From Bilabrum cf. latius (Eukaryota > Bigyra: Bicosoecida > Bigyra > Bicosoecida), in assembly GCA_965178125.1 (NCBI GenBank), contig OZ237735.1:1302001-1366000 (forward strand): a stretch of DNA of 64,000 nucleotides, in the 5' to 3' direction. Positions 22,002 through 36,045 of this stretch are shown piece by piece. The notes beneath the pieces are model-generated. The model was not told the origin of the DNA. It made no database searches and saw only the letters and a list, made by a program, of their open reading frames with translations. The translations under genes were made by a program, and so were the position numbers. Position 1 is the stretch's first letter. Each line of letters opens with the position of its first letter.

Positions 22002-23779
22002 ATGCCTGTGCCTGCAGTTGCAACCCACAAATCTGTTGCTGAAGCAGCAAAGTATGATGCATTGGTGGTAGTAGGGTCATCCCCCGATAAATGCTCAACT
22101 GGAGTGTCCGACATTGACGGTGCGATCGCGGCAATGGCAGGATCCGACAAAACCGTGTCAAAGGAGGGCACTGTCAGCGCAGCCTACGGTCCTGCGTTCC
22201 CTGGTGGGAAGGCTTTCTACAGCTGTGCTGGTCCACTCAACAGAGACTACGGTAAGTTGCAGAATCGCCGCACGGCCGAAGATCCGAGTTATGCTTCACA
22301 TTTGTTCATCCACCACGCGCCCGCTTCAGACGCAAGATTCAACGGTCTTTCGCAGACGATGCTCGCATGATCGGAGATGCTGCGAAGGCCGGAGTCGCCA
22401 GGGCCAAGGCGGCGGGCTCGATCCAGCCACTCGTTGTTTTCTCAGGCGACGTCAGCGCGAAGGGAGAGCAGTTCGACCAAGCCTGCTGTGTAGGAGTGCT
22501 CGGTGCCTTGGAGGCCACGTACTGCCATATTCAGCACAGGGAGCACGTGGGTGAGTCAGCCGCCGAGCCAGTGATCGCCGTCGGCGTGTGCTGGCTGGGC
22601 CAGTGCCCCGGGGACGACCCCGCGGCCTACTGCAAGGCCCAGTCGGAGCTCGCCGCAGCTTTGGAGCAGGGCCGTCGCGTGGCCCGCGACATCTGCGGCG
22701 GAGACCCCGAGCGCATGGCCCCCCCTCGCGTGGCGGAGTACTGCGAGGAGGCCTTCAAGGGAGCCAAGGGCGTGAAGGTGTCGGTGGAGGCGGACCAGGC
22801 CAAGATTGCCAAGGAGTACCCTTTGCTGGATGCCGTGAACAGGTGTTCGGTGGAGAGGCACCGGGCTCGCATCGTGGAGCTCGAGTACACGGGTGAGGGT
22901 CCCATCGAGAGGACCGTGTACGTGGTGGGCAAGGGGGTCACGTACGACACGGGAGGCGCGGACATCAAGTACGGTGGGATCATGGCGGGGATGAGCAGGG
23001 ACAAAGGCGGTGCCGCGGCGGCGGCCGGACTCATCATGTCCCTGTCGCACCTGCAGCCCAAGGGCATCCGGGTGGTGAGCCTGCTGGGCATGGTGAGGAA
23101 CTCGGTGGGAGCCGAGTGCTACGTGGCTGACGAGGTCATCACGGGCCACTCGGGCAAGCGGATCCTCGTCGTGAACACCGACGCCGAGGGCCGCATGGTC
23201 AAGGCGGATCTGCTCTCTCTTGCCCGCACCCGCGTGCTTGAGGAGAGCAAGGGCGAGGCCCCCGCCCCTGGCTCTGTGATCGTGCACTCAGTCGCCACGC
23301 TCACCGGCCACGCCGTCGTGGCGTACGGAAACTATACCTCCGTCAACGGGAACGGCCCCGCCGTTCGCCTGGGCCTGCCCTCCGGCATCCAGGCGGCGGG
23401 CCAGGCCTTCGGTGACTGCTGCGAGGTGTCCACGCTCCGTCGTGAGGACTACAGGTTCGTGGCGCCGAGGCGGGCCCACTACGACGTGCTCCAGTGCAAC
23501 AGCGCGCCCTCGTCCCGGACTCCCCGCGGGCACCAGTTCCCGATGGCTTTCCTGTCCTGTGCGTCTGGCCTGGTCGACCACGGAGTGGACTCCAAGGTGC
23601 CCATTCCCTACTGCCACCTGGACATCGCCGGGTCTGCCAACGTCGGGGACGTTGCCACCGGTTACGAGACGGGCGCCGCTGTCGTCGCGCTGACTGCGCA
23701 CTACGCGGGGCTCGCGTCTGGCGTTGCATCGAGCGGGGCGAGCGCTAGCGGTGCCGCGACTGGCGGCGCCGGCCGGTGA
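22002..23779 (+). CDS. M17-family metalloaminopeptidase (leucyl aminopeptidase type)
   Basis: Two exons: 22002-22251 and 22356-23779, with a 104-nt intron (GTAAGT...TTTCGCAG, phase 1, rebuilding an Asp). About 557 residues, TGA stop, and no in-frame TAG. The catalytic half has the M17 signatures: VGKGVTYDTGG with the metal-binding/catalytic Lys near residue 276, MSRDKGGAAAAAG, and NTDAEGR at about 357-363 (Asp and Glu metal ligands, Arg catalytic). It ends in the family-typical CHLDIAG region. M17 enzymes are two-metal hexameric exopeptidases that remove N-terminal residues. The variant (MVRNSVGAECYVADEVI) looks closer to the divergent W07G4.4-type animal/protist branch than to bacterial PepA. 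The start at 22002 is the first in-frame ATG; an additional upstream exon cannot be excluded. Codon use is strongly biased to G/C-ending codons. Confidence 0.93.
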
Positions 23780-23918
23780 GGTCTTGTCTAGTCGGATCGC
23801 GAGGCTGCTCAAAGAGGGGTACTAGTCATCTTGTTTTGTAAGTGACGGTCCAAACATTAGTGACTGATGGTATGCTCACAAAATAATCTTGAATCTTTAA
23901 GTCACTAACTCTCACCGT

Positions 23919-26900
23919 TCACCCGAATCCCACCACGCCCACAGTGCCATCAGAAAGGCCGAGCACTAGCGTCCGCGTATTTGGTGCGATCACAGCACTC
24001 ATGATGTAGCGCTGCGGCTTGCCGGCCTCGTCCAGGCGGCCATCTGCGAGGAGAACCCGCTCCGTCTCCATCGACCCGGCCTTGACCAGAAGCGCTGCTC
24101 GGGATGTGACGGCCAGCACCGAAGTACCAAGCGCCTCCAGAGCCACGATTGGGTCACCAAGAGATCGCGTTGAGTTGCACCCACCGTTGATGGACAGGCA
24201 AGCAATGGCGCTTCCACTGGCAGCGTATACGCTGCCAAAGAAGTCCATGCCGCTGATGCACTGCACGGGCATCGACCCTACCTTGAGAGCCACATCGGGC
24301 ACGAGCGTGCCGCCATCCGTGCAGCATGTGACGGCCACGCATCCCTACTTGTCACCAGACACAAACAACCCTATCGTATCGATGCATCTTGCAGCTGTGA
24401 TCTCAGCCACGTGGTGTGCAATTTCGGCGATGGGGCTCTGCGGGACTACCTCTTTTGCAATCCCAGCAAGCTGCCTCGTTCTGCGAAGCCGTACAGCTTG
24501 CCGGTCTGGCCCGGGCTCGGCTGGAACACCTGCAGATGAAGATGCCTTGGAGTCGCCTGACGTTTTATGTACGCCAGCACCAGCACCAGCACCAGCACCA
24601 GCACCAGCACCAGCACCAGCACCAGCACCAGCCGTTTTGAGCTCCGTGGTTGTACCTCCGGCGAGGTTAGGACAAGATTCCACAAAGGCCCAGGCCCCGC
24701 TCGGGTACAGGAACGTGGGAGGCCCACCCACCGGATGCAGCCGCGCCCCTAACTCTGCAAGCCCAAGGGCGCCGCCTCCATGGGACAGCGAACCGCCAAA
24801 CGTTGGTAGCGGTCCATTCTCAAAGCGGCACTCCAGCGAGGGTGTGGCGGGACGGCAGATCCCTGCAAGGGCGGCAGCATCACTGTCCACTAGCGGTGCC
24901 ACACCCGGTCGCCCTCGAGCGGAGGAGCCACCGAGGAGCAGGATGCCATCGGCAGCCTCGACCGTAGTGTTGACAGCGAGCTGCTTCAAGTTGCGGACTC
25001 CTAGCGAGGGCAAGTAGGAAGCTACCCGGTTGCCCTACCTTACTTGAACTGGAGCTGTTGCTGCCAAACCAAGCAAGGCAGCTGCAGGGATTCCCCTTGC
25101 GCTCCCAGCGGTAGACACATCCGACCACCCCTGGACTCCAGCACCTCCGTCGTTGGAATCAGGTACGTTGAACAAAGGGACCGAATCGATCACCACCTGT
25201 TGCGCTCTATGGCAGGCGCTGTACACTCGACGAGACAGTTCTGCTGGGGCCAATTCTCCCTGTTTCATGGCTAGGTCACGGCGAATGGAACCCAGCAACT
25301 CAGTTGGCACCGCTGATCCAAACGCTGCCAACTCGAGGACGCAAGCTCCTGGTGGAGCAAGTGCTTGCCTCTGCCATGACACAAGCGTTGGAGCGCGGCG
25401 ATCTGTTGCTGCGAGCTACACGGTAGAGTCGTAGCCACCCTTGGCCTCGACAATAGACAGCGACCGCTGCGCGTACATGGCAAGCCGCGTACCCAGCTCC
25501 AACCGAGGAGCTCGAAGCACTCGCCGCTGTGCTGAAGCTTGTGCATACAGAAATAGCACAGCTGCTGGGTCTGCTGGATCAGCACCCGGCCGCCCGGCTG
25601 CTGCCCTGGCCCTTCGCCAATCCTCTGTGAACGTTCTTAGCTGATGGCCAGCGTACCGCTCTGCGTTCTCCACCAGCCACGAGGATCCATCGGACGCCTG
25701 CGAAGAGCTGGCGAAGCCGAGCCCCATGAGAGCATCGCCGTGACCCTCCAGCTCAGATGCATGCGCCGCGGCTCGCATGCCGCCGCCGACATGCCTTCCA
25801 GGGGAAGAAGTCGCGGACACTACGAGGCTGTAGATTGCCGAAGCGTACGAAGGACCGGTGGCGGTGGCAAAATCTGCATCCTGCCGCAGCGCGGTGATTC
25901 CCAAGTTGTCAGGATCGGCGGCATTCGACCGCCTTGGCTAGCTGGCAGCATGCCCATGTGTCTGTCGGAGCACAGCCGCTACTGACTTCTTCTTGCTCGT
26001 AGATTCTGCAGTGGCGCTGGCCTTTGGAGACGTAAATCCGAACCCCGGCTGCTGCTGTGGGTCAGCGCTCTCACTGACGAGACTGCCGCAAGCCGAGCTG
26101 ACTGCAAGCACGTCAATGCACCCGTTGGCATATCCGGCAAAGACTCGCGTACCGTTCATACCCAAGCACAGCGACGTCACAGGAACGCCGGGATGAAACG
26201 CAGGGATCCTCCATACTGGGATAGCATGCGTGGATTCAGCGGCATTCTGGCCGATGAAGGACCCCAGCGCTTTCGGCGAGGCTGCATAGGAAGCCATGCT
26301 ATGCTGAGGTTTTGATGGCGCAGAGCCGCGAATGGAAAACCCGAAGAGGCATCCGGTCGGGTCTCCACCAACCAGCAGCGTGTCGTCATCTGGCAGCAGC
26401 AGCAGGGGAACTGCCGCAGACTTGGCAGCTCTGTACCCCGGCCCGGCCTGCGCAAACGAAGCCTCAGACCCCCGGGGCAAACCCTAGCAAGGAAAACCGA
26501 GCGGGTCGTCTATGGCCGAATCGCTGAACCGCTCTGGGATCAGACTACCATTTGAAGCTGCTGTTGGGCTTGGAAGCGAAATGCTACCCACCCGAGCATG
26601 GGATGCCTTGCGAAGCAGCTTTGGAGATGTCGGAGTGCTCGCTGTCCGAGCGGGCGCTCGCAGCGGAGCAGTGCATATCGCAGCCCCGCGTTGCGACGGC
26701 AGCACGATCCGAGGGGCATCTACATCGCTGGTCCACACGCAGGGCATGCCCCCGCGCTCCACCGAGTGGGACAGCACGTGCGAGCAGAGCCCACCTCTTG
26801 TGTCGATCGTAGCCACACGAGTAGTGCCAAATGGGAGCAAGATGGCGTGAACCGGTGCCCGATGCGTCGTGTTCACAACAGAAAACCGCGCTGAGCTAGC

Positions 26901-29900
26901 TGTACTCAGCTTGGCACTCGCGATGGCAGAAGCCCAGCTGAGGTTCAGCGACTCTGCTGCTGACAGCCGTGCAATATGGGGCTTCGTGAAGAGCTGTTGA
27001 GGCGTTTGCCCGAACGACATGATCTGTGACACGCGCGATCGTTTCTCAACAGGGTCCTATATCTCGGACAGGTTCACCGCCCCCTCGTAGGTGAGCCAGT
27101 AGAACTCGTTGTCTGCCTTCACCGCTTCCTCTCCCCGCTGCTTGAAACCGAAAATGAGATCCACCCAGTGATTAAGTTTCTATGAAACGTGCTCGCTCTC
27201 CAAAGCCTCGCGCATTGTACGGACGAAGCGATCCGGCGAGCCATGCGCCCAAGGAGGGAGCACAACGTCATTCAACTCTATGCCGTCCTGTCGCGTTCCG
27301 AGCGGGAGACTCTGCTGGTTTCGAAGGAAGTCGGGCGTACAGTAGAATTCCGGGATGAGCTCCTTCACGTCGGATGGATTCTGCAGCACATTGCTCCAGG
27401 CCTCTTGGATCGAGTGAAACAGCCTGTCTGCGTGATCGAACTTTCCAGACTAGAGCTCCATAGCAAGGGAGCTGAACGGCTCCATTCGAACCAAGTAGTA
27501 CAGCACCGCACCCATCGAGCTGTAGTGAGACCCATACAGGAACTTGGGGGCACCGACATCCTCGAACGCCAGCCTCCTCTCCTGCAGCCTCTTCAGCCTG
27601 ACTGGGTTCAACGCCCCGACTGGCTTCGTGAGGTCACGGAACGTGGAAGTTGTTGGTCGCTCGAGATCCAGCGTATCGCTCTCGAAGTCAGCGATGACCC
27701 AGGGGAAGACAGGGTACTGTGACATGTCAGACGTGGTCCGCCCTGCCGCTTGGTTGAGGTGCATGAGGTAGTCAAAGTTGCTGATGGCCCTCAGTCTCCA
27801 GGCCGCTGTCCACCTCATCGTCTCTACCAGTGCAGGTCCGTCAAGGACACCAGTGGGGTCTGCACGCGGCCTCGCGGCGGTCGAAAACTCTCCACTCTGT
27901 GGCAGCGAAGCGCCTCCTTGGACCGAAGGCAAGGCTACACGGCTGCCAGGCGGAAATTGCACTGGCCGAAGGCGTTGCGATGCAGGTACCGAAAGGCCAG
28001 CTGGTCTGCCAGAGCTGCTTCGTAACAACGCGTCGGCCTGCGTTTTAACCGCAGAAGCAGCCACCTTATGCAACCTATCTACGAATTCAGTCTTGGCCTT
28101 CGCGTGCCCGAAGGCCAGAAACAAAGGTGACTGCCACGATGAAAACATCACCTCGATGGCAGTGGGTTGAAGCAGGTACCGCCTAGAATACACGTAAGAA
28201 ATGTCGCGCAGCTACCACGACCTCGGCTACATGCAGCGCAATTTCCCTGCGAATAGCGCATCTTGGACGGCCTGCTCGGACCCGGTCAGGTTTCGCCTCA
28301 GCCTGCTCCTGCTGGACCGCATCTTCTTTGGCGATCCCGCCGAGGAGGGCGGGACCATCTCGTTTGCACCGGACATGCGCTCCGTGTCAATGCGGTCCGC
28401 GCAGCGGTCGCATACGCGGACGGGCTCCTTGTAGCCGAGTAGAGGAATGGGTCTCCGCTCATTGGAACAGCTCTGACAGACCACACTGCCGCACTTTCTG
28501 CAGTGGTGCTTGCCGCTCGAGAGCATGCTGGACACGAACGGGTCGCCACAAACCATGCAATCCTACGCCTCGCTGTCTGGAATCCATTCGGGTCGACTGC
28601 CAATCATGGCTTTGGTGAGCGACTCGCCTGCCGTGGCAGCATCCCCTGCTGCGCTCGGGGCGGGGCTATGCAGCCCCAGCAGCGCACTCATTCCCACTGC
28701 TTCGGCCGACCCATCGTCGTACTCCATCTGGAACACGTCAGCTGCACTGACCCACTGACACTCCCCGGTGCCACCGACGTCCTCCACGCTGCCCTGACAC
28801 ACTAGGGCCTCTGGAAAGAAAAGAAGGCGAGTCGGGGTGAGCTCCACACGACCTGCTACGCTCACTCCCGGCATTACTAGCACGCAGTGGGAGGCATACA
28901 GTGCGGCTCCGTAGTCGAAGTTGCCGTGAGCTAGCTTCACAACCTGCCATTGGCTGTCATCCGCAGGCACTTCGCTAGCATCCACAGACAGATCCCGCGG
29001 TTGTCCTGGGGTAGGTAACGGCGTGATTGGGTCTGCTCCAGCACCAGATGCTGGTGGAGGACGTGCGAGGGTGCCTTCAGTGGCAGGCGTGACAGCCGCA
29101 AGTGCCTCGGATACTGGCTCCTCGCCAGGGAACTTTGCCCCCTTTATAGGGGTATGAAACGAGTCCTTTGGCACATTGCGCTTACCTGCACTGCCAATGG
29201 CAGCATCTTCACCAAGAACCGCGGGTTCAGCCCCACCTGGTCGGATGGGCCCGACCCACCCAATGTCCTTGGGAGTGCCGGCATTCTGCCGGCGAGGCAG
29301 CAGCCAAGACACAGCAGGCACTCCTGCTTGCATGACTGCCCTGGAGACGCGCAATTGACCAGGTACCTCCATCGCAGACCAAACCATGGTAGAGGGAGGT
29401 CGGCTGCCAGCCACGGACGGTCGGCTCTGCGTCGAGCTTGCCCAAATTGGCAGGCGCCCCAGAAATCTGATCTCGGCGGCAGTCAATCTATCTCCCACAG
29501 CATCGCTCCAACTTCCACCATCAATAAATGCTGCCATTTGCCGCTTCTAATTGTCATACATATTGGCATCCCGCTGCAGCTTGGCGGCGTGCAGGCTCTT
29601 GGCCCAATCGCTGAGACCTCGCTGCACGTACTGGCTAAGGCGCAGTGTGTGGGACCGCCATCTCCGGTCCCGTAGAGCCGCAATTGGTCGAATTGAGCCA
29701 TGTAATGCAATCTAGGACAAAGAAGCTTCCAGAGCGCTGGTTGGAAACACCACCGGTTTGGAAATCGCGCCTCCTCCTGCCCCGGGGGATGTTGCAGTCG
29801 GCGTGCTCATGTGCTCGTGGATAGGTGGAACGGCATCTACAAGCCCTACAGCCCCGAGAATATCCACTGCTGCTGTCCACAAGCTCTCTACAATGGACAA

Positions 29901-32900
29901 TACGGACCTCACAAGCTAGGAAGCAGCCGCAACGTCGCTTGCAGCACTATCGCCCCTCTCAATAACGGAGTTTGCGATACCCCGCACAGTGCACGCACTC
30001 TCTGCAAGAACCAAGGCGGTGTGAATAGACACCTTTCGGCTAGCGCTCTATCCGGTGGAGTCTTGCTACCCCGTCTGAAACATTTTCGATCTTGTCAGGG
30101 CGGTGCTCAAGCGGCCGAACAAGAGACGAGCCCTCACTGAGCCTTTCTCGACATGCTAGCCCTGGCTCGACGAAATCTCTGACACGGCCGATTCTATGCC
30201 ACAGCACAGCAATTGGATCTGGATGGATCTCAACGATAGCGACGAGCACGGCTGCATTAGAGTCTGCGGTGACTTGACTCGCCTGTCCTAGTCCTGGCTG
30301 GAGCCCCTGCGATGGTGCCCGCCCAGCAGTCGGGCAGAGGCCACGTGCCTCCGAGATGGAAGCTGGGTCGCGGCATTGGCATCCACTGCCCACTCGAGGG
30401 GCACAATTTGTTCCAGCAGCTTGAGGTCTCTGCTCCTGTCAGAGGCGGAAGCTCCGCGCTGCTTGAGACTATTCCCAGCACCGGCTACTGTCACGTCAGC
30501 GGATCTGCCTCGGAGGATACGGGCTGCCGCTGCAATGCTTTGCGCAGCTTCGCGCGCCTTGTCAATTTTACTGCGCTCTTCCGCCTTGAACCGACGAACG
30601 AATCGCCTACGGCTGCCAATTGCACTGCCGGCGTTAGCACGTCCTGCCAAGCCACCGGGGCCCACCGTTGCCTACTCAGATAAAGGCTTAAGGGGGCTGC
30701 CTGCAGAATGGACCTTGTATTGGCGTGGCGGGCTTCCCAGAGGTCCACGATCAATGCCGGTTAGAGTCCCATCGGTGCTGAGTGTTCTTGACGACATGCC
30801 ATCTGAAGCGAACGAAGACCTCGACAGAGCTCTCCTCTTCTCATCAAGACCACCCCCGAGCCCCGGCAGACTCGAGGATCTTGGACGAAAGCTTTCATCT
30901 ACTGATGCTATGACATCCTCCATCTCATCTCGACTCGTTGACACGGATGGATTTGCGTTTGGAATAGACATTGAAGCTGTAGAATCGCCAAGAACGGCGG
31001 TAGACCTACCGGGCGATTCCTTGAGTGCGGCGGATTGTACCCCTGTAGGAGACCCTGGCACCATCACCCACGATGTATCCTCTTCGATTGAAGACGAGCC
31101 GGCTGCTGCGGTATCAATGTGAGCTGGAGCACGCTTCATAGCCTTGCGCGCGCCTGGGCGCTTCGCCTTTAGCCCTGCGCTTGCAAATCTCGAGTCAATT
31201 GCAGCTTCATTGCCGGCGTGCCACGCAGATTCTAGGTCAGACCAGCCATCGTCGGTGATATCAGGACACACGGTCAGTAGCATGTCAAGCACCAGCTAGC
31301 AGGAGTCTTCAAGCCGGCGCTTGAGCATGTGAATTGATGAAATCTCTAGAAAGAGACTTTGAGCCTTGTCACCCGGGTTCATCGGGCTCGTCTCGCCAGC
31401 AGCAGGTTGATTGACACCGTCTGCATCTGATGCACCTGACTGCACTGCTTGTAGGCAATCGAACGCCAGTCTCACCGCATAGACGGATGCTTTCCACTGT
31501 GGATGCGACTTTGGAGGCGGCGAGTCCGGCTCGACGCCCTCGAGCAGAAGCTTTAGCGAGGTGCAGTGGCTCCTTAGAACTCCATCGAGCACAGCCATCC
31601 AGATGCGAAGACCACCTTGGGACACCGATAATCCAGCTGTGCTATGCTGCTTGACCTGTAAGCCGATGACTTTTGAGACTTGAGGGCGCAGCACCTCGCT
31701 CGCGTCTTCAACTCTAGGGCACACCTAGTGCAGCCAGCCAAGAACACTTGCTAATCCGTGTACCTTCTTTGATGCAAGGCGGACTACGACACGAACTAGC
31801 AGCCACCAAGATACAATGTCGTGGGTCTCAGGAAAGTCAATCGCCAGATCCCTGAGGCAATGTGACAGCAGCAAGTCGTCGCCGCTGGTCTGTCCAGCTA
31901 CCACGGCCAGTAGACAGGACATAGCAATCTGTGCCACCTGGGCTACTGGGCTACCCGCCCCGAGTGTAGTAAGCGAACCCGCTGCCTACAATTTGTCTCG
32001 ATCTTTCGAATCCTGTGACATAACAGTGCTTGCAAAATGCCTCGCATGCTCCACTTGCTGCTCCGCAACTCGCTTGAGATCGTCAGCTTCGGTTGTTGAT
32101 GCACCCTCTCTCGGGTCTAGCTGGGTCGTCGAAGCGTTCGCTTGGTCGAATAATATACTTCTTTCTGATGTGCTAGCAACCAGCAGCAACCAATACGGCC
32201 AGCTTGCCTTGGACACAACCAATTGCCTATTCGTTGCGGCATGCCGAGCGGAGTCCTCGGGTCTCGACGACGTCGAACTTCCCAGCAGCAGGCTGTGCAA
32301 ATCGCGACAAATCAATGCCCGGGTATCCGGGCTGGACCTGGTACTGCAGTCCAGGATAAGATCCAGGAATCGCGGGCTCTAGATTGGCAGGCACCGGATC
32401 ACTTTTGGAAACGACATGGGTTTGGTGCCACCGCTCGAGTTGCTCCGGCTCAGCTCGCGTGAATAGGCTTGCGACAGCAAAACCTGCGCGCTTGGATCTG
32501 TGCTCAGCAAGATTCCCTCCAGAATCCGTACCGTGGCTACAGACACATTCTTTCCTTGCAGCAGTCGTCTAGCCAGCAGAGCCTGCTCATCTTGTGGAAA
32601 GTGCCGCAAGTCGGCTGCCTGTGATCCACCAGCCGCTGCAATCGAGCAGCACTACAATCTACTCACAAGTAGCAACGCGAGCTACTGCAACGGTTCCGAT
32701 TCGGCACGAAGGAGCTACCACACAACAGCGGCCTCTCCAAGAAGCAACAATCGCCTGCCGAGCTCGTCATCGCATGCCTTCGGGCACGGAATACTTCGCA
32801 GCACCGACAGAAAGCTGCCATGCAACTCTTCTTGGCCTGTGCTCAAGCCTTCAATGACAGGCGCGAGAACAAGCTACCAGTGAAGTGGCATGTCAGTCTC

Positions 32901-35900
32901 ATTCACATCGTCTCCAATGGAAGAGGACTCAGATGGTAGCGGCAGCAGATCTAACAACATCGCAACGACGGCCTCCTTAACTGCATCAGGGCTGTCAGAC
33001 GCTAGAACTGACAAGTACGGCCCGACAAGCGCCTAGTATGCCGCGGGACGGTCGTGGCGAAGTCTATAGGTATGACCAAGACGCGATTCTGCAGAAATCC
33101 GTCGAGTCTCATACTCTCGCAACGATACTCTCCGAATGCCAAGAACATCGGATAACTCGTCTTCTTGGCCTACTGCATGCTGAATTAGGAGTCTTGCTAG
33201 CAGCGTCAGCCGGATCCTGCTCTGTGTCATTCCAGCTTCCTGCGTTGCAGATTCGTCAATACTTGCAGCGCTTTCAATGTCGCTAAGGCTGGTCAGTGCC
33301 CCGGCAATGCGGGTTTGAGGGACAAAAAGAGCCACCATGCGCGTGTTTGCAGCAGCAAACACCAGCATGTCATCCAAGACTCCGCTTGCATCTGCGCACT
33401 CGGGAGCCGTCCACAGATCGAACCTGTAAAGCAGCAGCTGGAGGGCATCTCTCGCCGCAGAAGCACCGAATGGAGGGACCCCACTAGGCCCTACAGCTTG
33501 AATAATACCATCTTGCGGGGCATCGAACAGTGGTTGATAGCCACCGATACAGCTGGCAACCAAGCGAGCGCAGGCGCGCCACAGGCCACGCGATCTGTGT
33601 TTGGCCGGGTGCATGGCAAGCATGCGAGCCATGATAGAGGGTCCCTTGCAGCCAATGAAGGATCGGGCCAGGTCTGCCGATGCCGCTGCCATCGATGCCA
33701 TGCAAGAGACCACTTGCTTCAAGCCCATGCAGTCGAGGGGGCTCGCCAGCAAAGGTTGCACTGGTACGCTAGACCCGCCAGACTGCAGGGGTAGCAGCTG
33801 CAGCATGACTGCAGGGCCACCAACATCGCTTGATTCAGATGGGCGGATCACAACTTGAGCTGGACTGGAATCCAAGATAGGGTCCCCACTGAGTTTTGCA
33901 GTGCGGAGCTGCACCCCATGGGCGTGCTGTGGTGACGACTTTGAGGCGCCGTCTGCCTTCGGAGCCGCGTCGCTGTCACCACCAACCGCCGCTATAGCCG
34001 CGCATTCAGCAGTAGGTGAACTGTACGATTCAGCCTGGTCTGCCTTCGCCAGCAGACTTTTGATTTCATTCCATTGATCTGCAGTCAGACCATCGTTGAG
34101 CCTATCAGCTAGCTATTCGGCTGCCGACCATGACGGGACAGCGGTCAGCGCAGGTGGTGCGAGGAGTGGCAACAAGCTGATCGCGCCCCCAAATGGACGC
34201 ACCGTTTCGCCTATATCCTATCGTACAACAAGGCGCGATCCACCTCGAGAAAATTGGATGCTGCCGGGCCCTGACCAGTCAAGCCTGGAGCCCAACAAAA
34301 CGGCGTGGCATCCACATGCAGACTGGTCCAACACAGCAAGCACGGAGGAATTCTTGCTCGATGATGCGGTCCGATGCATTCCAATAGCTTGAGCAGCATG
34401 GGCAGAATCAGGACCAGCGACACAGCAGCGCTTTGCGTCGAGACAGGCAACGCAGTCTTCCCACCAAGACACCGGCAAGGCAGACGCACCAACAGCGCAC
34501 TCTCGACGCCGGGGAGCGCAGTTGTCAAGAAATACCGCGGTGCGCGGAGTAACCTGCTCTATAAACGCAGCAGTTGCTTCTGCGCTAGACACCTTGCCCT
34601 CCAGTATCCTCGATACTTCGCGGAACGACCGTTGGGTCGATACCTTGCGGCTTCTTCGCACTCGGCGGCCCTATCCCGCAGCCTACGAATCGGTGCTACC
34701 AGAAACTGCTTCTTCGGTGTCTAGCTTCCTAGCAGATTTGCTCTCCATGGCTTGAGCAAACATGTCTGGTCGGTCTATATGAAGCGCAGGCAGGCTGTCC
34801 AGACCAGGCACCGCGGGCTCAAGCACAACCGTGGGCTTGCTGGATACCCCCGGGGCTGGGAGCTGCACGAGCGGTGCCATGGATCGCGATGGGGGGAGCA
34901 AATCCATGTTTGGAGAGGGCTGCGCCGCGAAGATAGCGTTGGCGCCTTGGTCGTCGATGCCTCGCGCAAGCACGATCGCGCTGGCGAGCTGGCCGTGGAA
35001 TCTGCGGGAGAGGTTGAGACGCGCGTCTGGGGGCATACAGTTGCTATCGTCGCAGATCAAGCGGTCAAGGCTCAAACGGAAGCATTGCGTGTACTATTGC
35101 TCAATCAGTCGACCTCGTGATATCTCACCCCCCAATGTACGACTCTTGCAGCCTGGACTCGGCCGGTTTCGGGTAGTGAATGGACCCTTCGGCTACCTTG
35201 ACGCCATCGATCCACACCAAGCCATACTGGAAGAGACCCATCATGCTTGTCTTGTAGGTCGCAATGATTCTGTGCCACCGGCCAACGGCTAGCTTGCCAG
35301 CGCCCGATGCCCCAGTAAGCTCGTCCAGAACTCTGCCCCTCTCCCCGGTGACGCGTGACACCACTTGGCCACCGCTCCTGACGGCGAGCTCAACCCCGAC
35401 CCCATTGACTGCTCTAAATCGGAACAACAGCTCCTCTCCGGGCAGCGGGATACCGACTCCACGGGCGGCCGCATCGACCGTGCTGCCGACTGTCCCAGGC
35501 TCTGGCCAAGCGTCCAAACGAGCCCATATCGCAACTGTGAAGCCGCTATCGCCCGGCCACCGCATTAGCCTGGGTAACAACAAACCATATCCTTGCAAGT
35601 CTAACGAAGCAGAACATTCCAATCTCGAGCTTGTGCAGGCCGACTCGATGGCTCGCAAGACCGGCAACACTGCCGCCGGATGGCTGCGAGCATCGAGTGA
35701 CACACTGGCTCCTGCTCTGTCCGAACAAGACGTGTCAACACTACAATGTACATATCGGCGGCACAATGATCGCATGCAATTGAATAGAGTGCGTGGACTG
35801 GAACGTACTCTCAACTGCTACGACAATACATCAGCCCAGATTTGCGGGCCTCCTGTTTCATCGGCTCGTACCGAATCGACAATGGAGGCAGCAACCGACT

Positions 35901-36045
35901 TTTCGTGATTTGAGTTCGATGCTTCAGCAGCTGCAGCAATCGACTCATTCATCCCTACAATAAGCGCCTTGACAGCTGCATCCGTCGACTTCGCTTCGGA
36001 AGCATCAACGAGCGATAGAACGGAAGGCTTTGGCAAAGAACTCAT
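23919..36045 (-). CDS. Giant neurobeachin-like BEACH protein with internal FYVE finger
   Basis: Minus strand, ATG 36045, TGA 23921-23919, about 3,935 residues. Exons: 36045-35129; 35043-~30405; 30306-30138; 30001-23919. Introns: 85 nt (GTGAGA...GATAG), about 80-98 nt (donor uncertain, acceptor CATCGCAG at 30307), and 136 nt (GTGAGG...CTTGCAG). Domain order: LamG-like segment (~140-305: [23 protein letters not shown]), helical armadillo/DUF4704-like repeats, PH-BEACH start (~2282: [18 protein letters not shown]), FYVE finger (~2389-2449: [19 protein letters not shown]), PH-BEACH end ([16 protein letters not shown]), BEACH (~2520-2910: [34 protein letters not shown]), C-terminal WD40-type region. 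About 29 in-frame TAGs; the one at 27450 is the Gln of the BEACH motif L-Q-x-G-K-F-D. BEACH proteins act in vesicle trafficking and membrane scaffolding; FYVE fingers bind PI3P on endosomes. Confidence 0.94.
24574..24633. repeat. Hexanucleotide repeat, about 10 x CCAGCA
   Basis: A nearly perfect 6-bp tandem array in the coding sequence of the BEACH protein. On the minus strand it encodes an alternating Ala-Gly tract inside the WD40 region. Such arrays are prone to length change. Confidence 0.95.
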
